From Oribacterium sp. UBA4274 (GTDB taxonomy: Bacteria > Bacillota > Clostridia > Lachnospirales > Lachnospiraceae): a DNA stretch of 8,031 bases. Each line of letters opens with the position of its first letter. Positions within the stretch are counted from its first letter, which is position 1. Shown piece by piece: positions 6,717-8,031 of this stretch. Location of the stretch: positions 409-8,439 of the forward strand of contig DGVW01000032.1 in assembly GCA_002396005.1 (NCBI GenBank), written 5' to 3'. The position numbers and the translations under genes were made by a program. The notes below the pieces were generated by a model, which saw only the letters and a list, made by a program, of their open reading frames with translations, made no database searches and was not told where the DNA came from.

Positions 6717-6721
6717 GGAGG
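6717..6721 (+). promoter_or_regulatory. Ribosome binding site deciding the glyA start
   Basis: GGAGG lies five bases before ATG at 6727. A GTG at 6715 in the same frame overlaps this site and cannot be the start used with it; starting at 6727 gives the family's exact usual length. Confidence 0.9.
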
Positions 6722-6726
6722 TAACT

Positions 6727-7980
6727 ATGATCAAGGAAGTGATGGACTATATCAGTCAGGCTGACCCTGAGGTAGGTCAGCTGATTGTTAAAGAGTACGA
6801 TCGTCAGCAGAACAACATTGAGCTTATCGCATCTGAGAATATCGTTTCCGGAGCTGCAATGCTTGCAATGGGAACTATTCTCACCAATAAGTATGCTGAA
6901 GGATATCCGGGCAAGCGCTATTATGGTGGATGTGTTAATGTTGACGATATTGAGACAATCGCGATTGAAAGAGCTAAAAAGCTTTTCAACTGTGAGTATG
7001 CCAATGTTCAGCCTCATTCCGGCGCTCAGGCCAATATGGCTGTAACCATGGCCATCTGTGAAAAGGGTGACACCATACTTGGTATGTCCCTCGATGCAGG
7101 TGGACACCTTACACACGGTTCACCAGCCAATTTTTCCGGACAGTTCTACAATATAGTTCCTTACGGTGTTAATGATGATGGATATATCGATTATGATGCA
7201 GTAAGAGAACTTGCTTTACGTGAAAAGCCAAAGATGATCATTGCCGGAGCTTCTGCATATCCAAGAGTTATTGATTTCAAGAAATTCCGTGAGATAGCAG
7301 ATGAAGTTGGTGCAGTATTGTGGGTTGATATGGCTCATATCGCAGGTCTTGTTGCAGCAGGACTCCATCCATCACCTATTCCATACGCACATGTAGTTAC
7401 CACAACAACCCATAAAACACTGAGAGGACCAAGAGGCGGTCTCATTCTTTCAAGTGAAGAGATTGCCAAAAAATATAATTTTAACAAGGCGGTTTTCCCT
7501 GGATGCCAGGGCGGTCCTCTTGAGCATGTTATCGCAGGAAAGGCTGTATGCTTCGGTGAGGCACTTAAGCCTGAATTCAGGGCTTATCAGGAGCAGATTG
7601 TAAAGAACTGCAAGGCACTTGCCGATGCCATGACTGCACAGGGCTTTAAGCTTGTTTCAGGCGGCACCGATAACCACCTTATGCTTGTGGATCTTACAAA
7701 TATTCCAGAGCTTACAGGTAAGGTTCTTCAGACCAACTGTGATGAAGTTCACATCACTCTTAACCGTAATGCCATCCCTAACGATCCTCGTTCACCTTTC
7801 GTTACTTCCGGTGTCCGTATCGGTACAGCTGCCGTTACAACAAGAGGTTTCAAGGAGGAGGACATGAAGCCTATCGCCGAGTGTATCTGGAAGGTTGCAA
7901 CTGATTTCGAGAATTCAAAGGATGAGATCAATCAGAAGGTTGCTGAGCTTGTGAAGAAGTATCCGATCTACGAGGGCTGA
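6727..7980 (+). CDS. glyA: Serine hydroxymethyltransferase
   Basis: Cytoplasmic PLP enzyme that interconverts serine plus tetrahydrofolate with glycine plus 5,10-methylene-tetrahydrofolate, the main source of one-carbon units for purines, thymidylate and methionine. The 417 residues equal the E. coli length. Signature blocks are IELIASENIVS (31-41), NKYAEGYPGKRYYGGC (54-69), QPHSGAQAN (95-103), SLDAGGHLTHG (121-131), WVDMAHIAGLVA with D201 and H204, and the PLP-lysine motif TTTTHKTLRGPRGG with K230. The C-terminal domain includes GVRIGTAAVTTRGF. GlyA is a dimer or tetramer in known cases. It sits 25 bp behind recJ with its own strong ribosome binding site, which would give high translation even if transcribed from the recJ promoter. 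Codon use is more biased than in recJ, closer to pflB, in line with higher expression. Confidence 0.97.
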   Translation: MIKEVMDYISQADPEVGQLIVKEYDRQQNNIELIASENIVSGAAMLAMGTILTNKYAEGYPGKRYYGGCVNVDDIETIAIERAKKLFNCEYANVQPHSGAQANMAVTMAICEKGDTILGMSLDAGGHLTHGSPANFSGQFYNIVPYGVNDDGYIDYDAVRELALREKPKMIIAGASAYPRVIDFKKFREIADEVGAVLWVDMAHIAGLVAAGLHPSPIPYAHVVTTTTHKTLRGPRGGLILSSEEIAKKYNFNKAVFPGCQGGPLEHVIAGKAVCFGEALKPEFRAYQEQIVKNCKALADAMTAQGFKLVSGGTDNHLMLVDLTNIPELTGKVLQTNCDEVHITLNRNAIPNDPRSPFVTSGVRIGTAAVTTRGFKEEDMKPIAECIWKVATDFENSKDEINQKVAELVKKYPIYEG

Positions 7981-8031
7981 GGCTCTTAATATAAGTTGTT
8001 TTAACGGACGTGAAAACGGTATCCAGTGTGC
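7981..8031. other. Short downstream sequence at window end, nothing recognised
   Basis: These 51 bases after the glyA stop show no terminator hairpin, promoter or start of a gene that I can support. Any glyA terminator lies beyond the window or does not exist. Confidence 0.6.

Noticed and set aside
6673..7116. Minus-strand open frame of 147 codons over the recJ-glyA junction
   Set aside because: It is antisense to conserved glyA coding sequence and shows no family resemblance.

Overview
The window is an ordinary chromosomal stretch of an anaerobic, fermentative Firmicute. The best guess is Lachnospiraceae (Butyrivibrio, Pseudobutyrivibrio or Roseburia type). This rests on the PflB-PflA pair, the moderate-to-low GC content, the strong GGAGG ribosome binding sites and the general feel of the proteins; there is no rRNA or other decisive marker. 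Five complete genes and one 5'-truncated gene fill almost all of it. I see no tRNA, rRNA, CRISPR array, insertion sequence or phage gene.

Layout. (1) 1-987 is the C-terminal part of pyruvate formate-lyase (pflB), cut by the window edge about ten residues after the catalytic cysteine pair. (2) 988-1203 is a leader or spacer unusually dense in hairpins. (3) 1204-1941 is the radical-SAM activase pflA, closed by a textbook terminator at 2009-2038. (4) 2205-3764 is a HerA-like/DUF853 (YjgR-type) P-loop ATPase. (5) It converges on a CPBP-family membrane protease (3868-4734, minus strand), and a strong two-way terminator at about 3767-3812 lies between them. (6) 4735-4949 is a divergent promoter region with two dyad symmetries. 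(7) 4950-6701 is the single-strand exonuclease recJ, followed 25 bp later by glyA (6727-7980), with no terminator between them.

How the genes work together. PflA installs the glycyl radical on PflB, which makes acetyl-CoA and formate from pyruvate. GlyA (serine hydroxymethyltransferase) supplies one-carbon units from serine; formate and GlyA both feed the folate pool, but the genes are far apart and on separate transcripts. RecJ serves DNA repair and recombination. The ATPase and the CPBP protease have no clear partner here.

I do not find a convincing new multi-gene system. The items most worth a second look are the chain of hairpins between pflB and pflA, the two operator-like dyads in the divergent promoter region, and the functionally uncharacterised ATPase. 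Start codons were chosen by ribosome binding sites: for pflA, the ATPase and glyA the correct start lies downstream of a longer open frame that begins with GTG or TTG.
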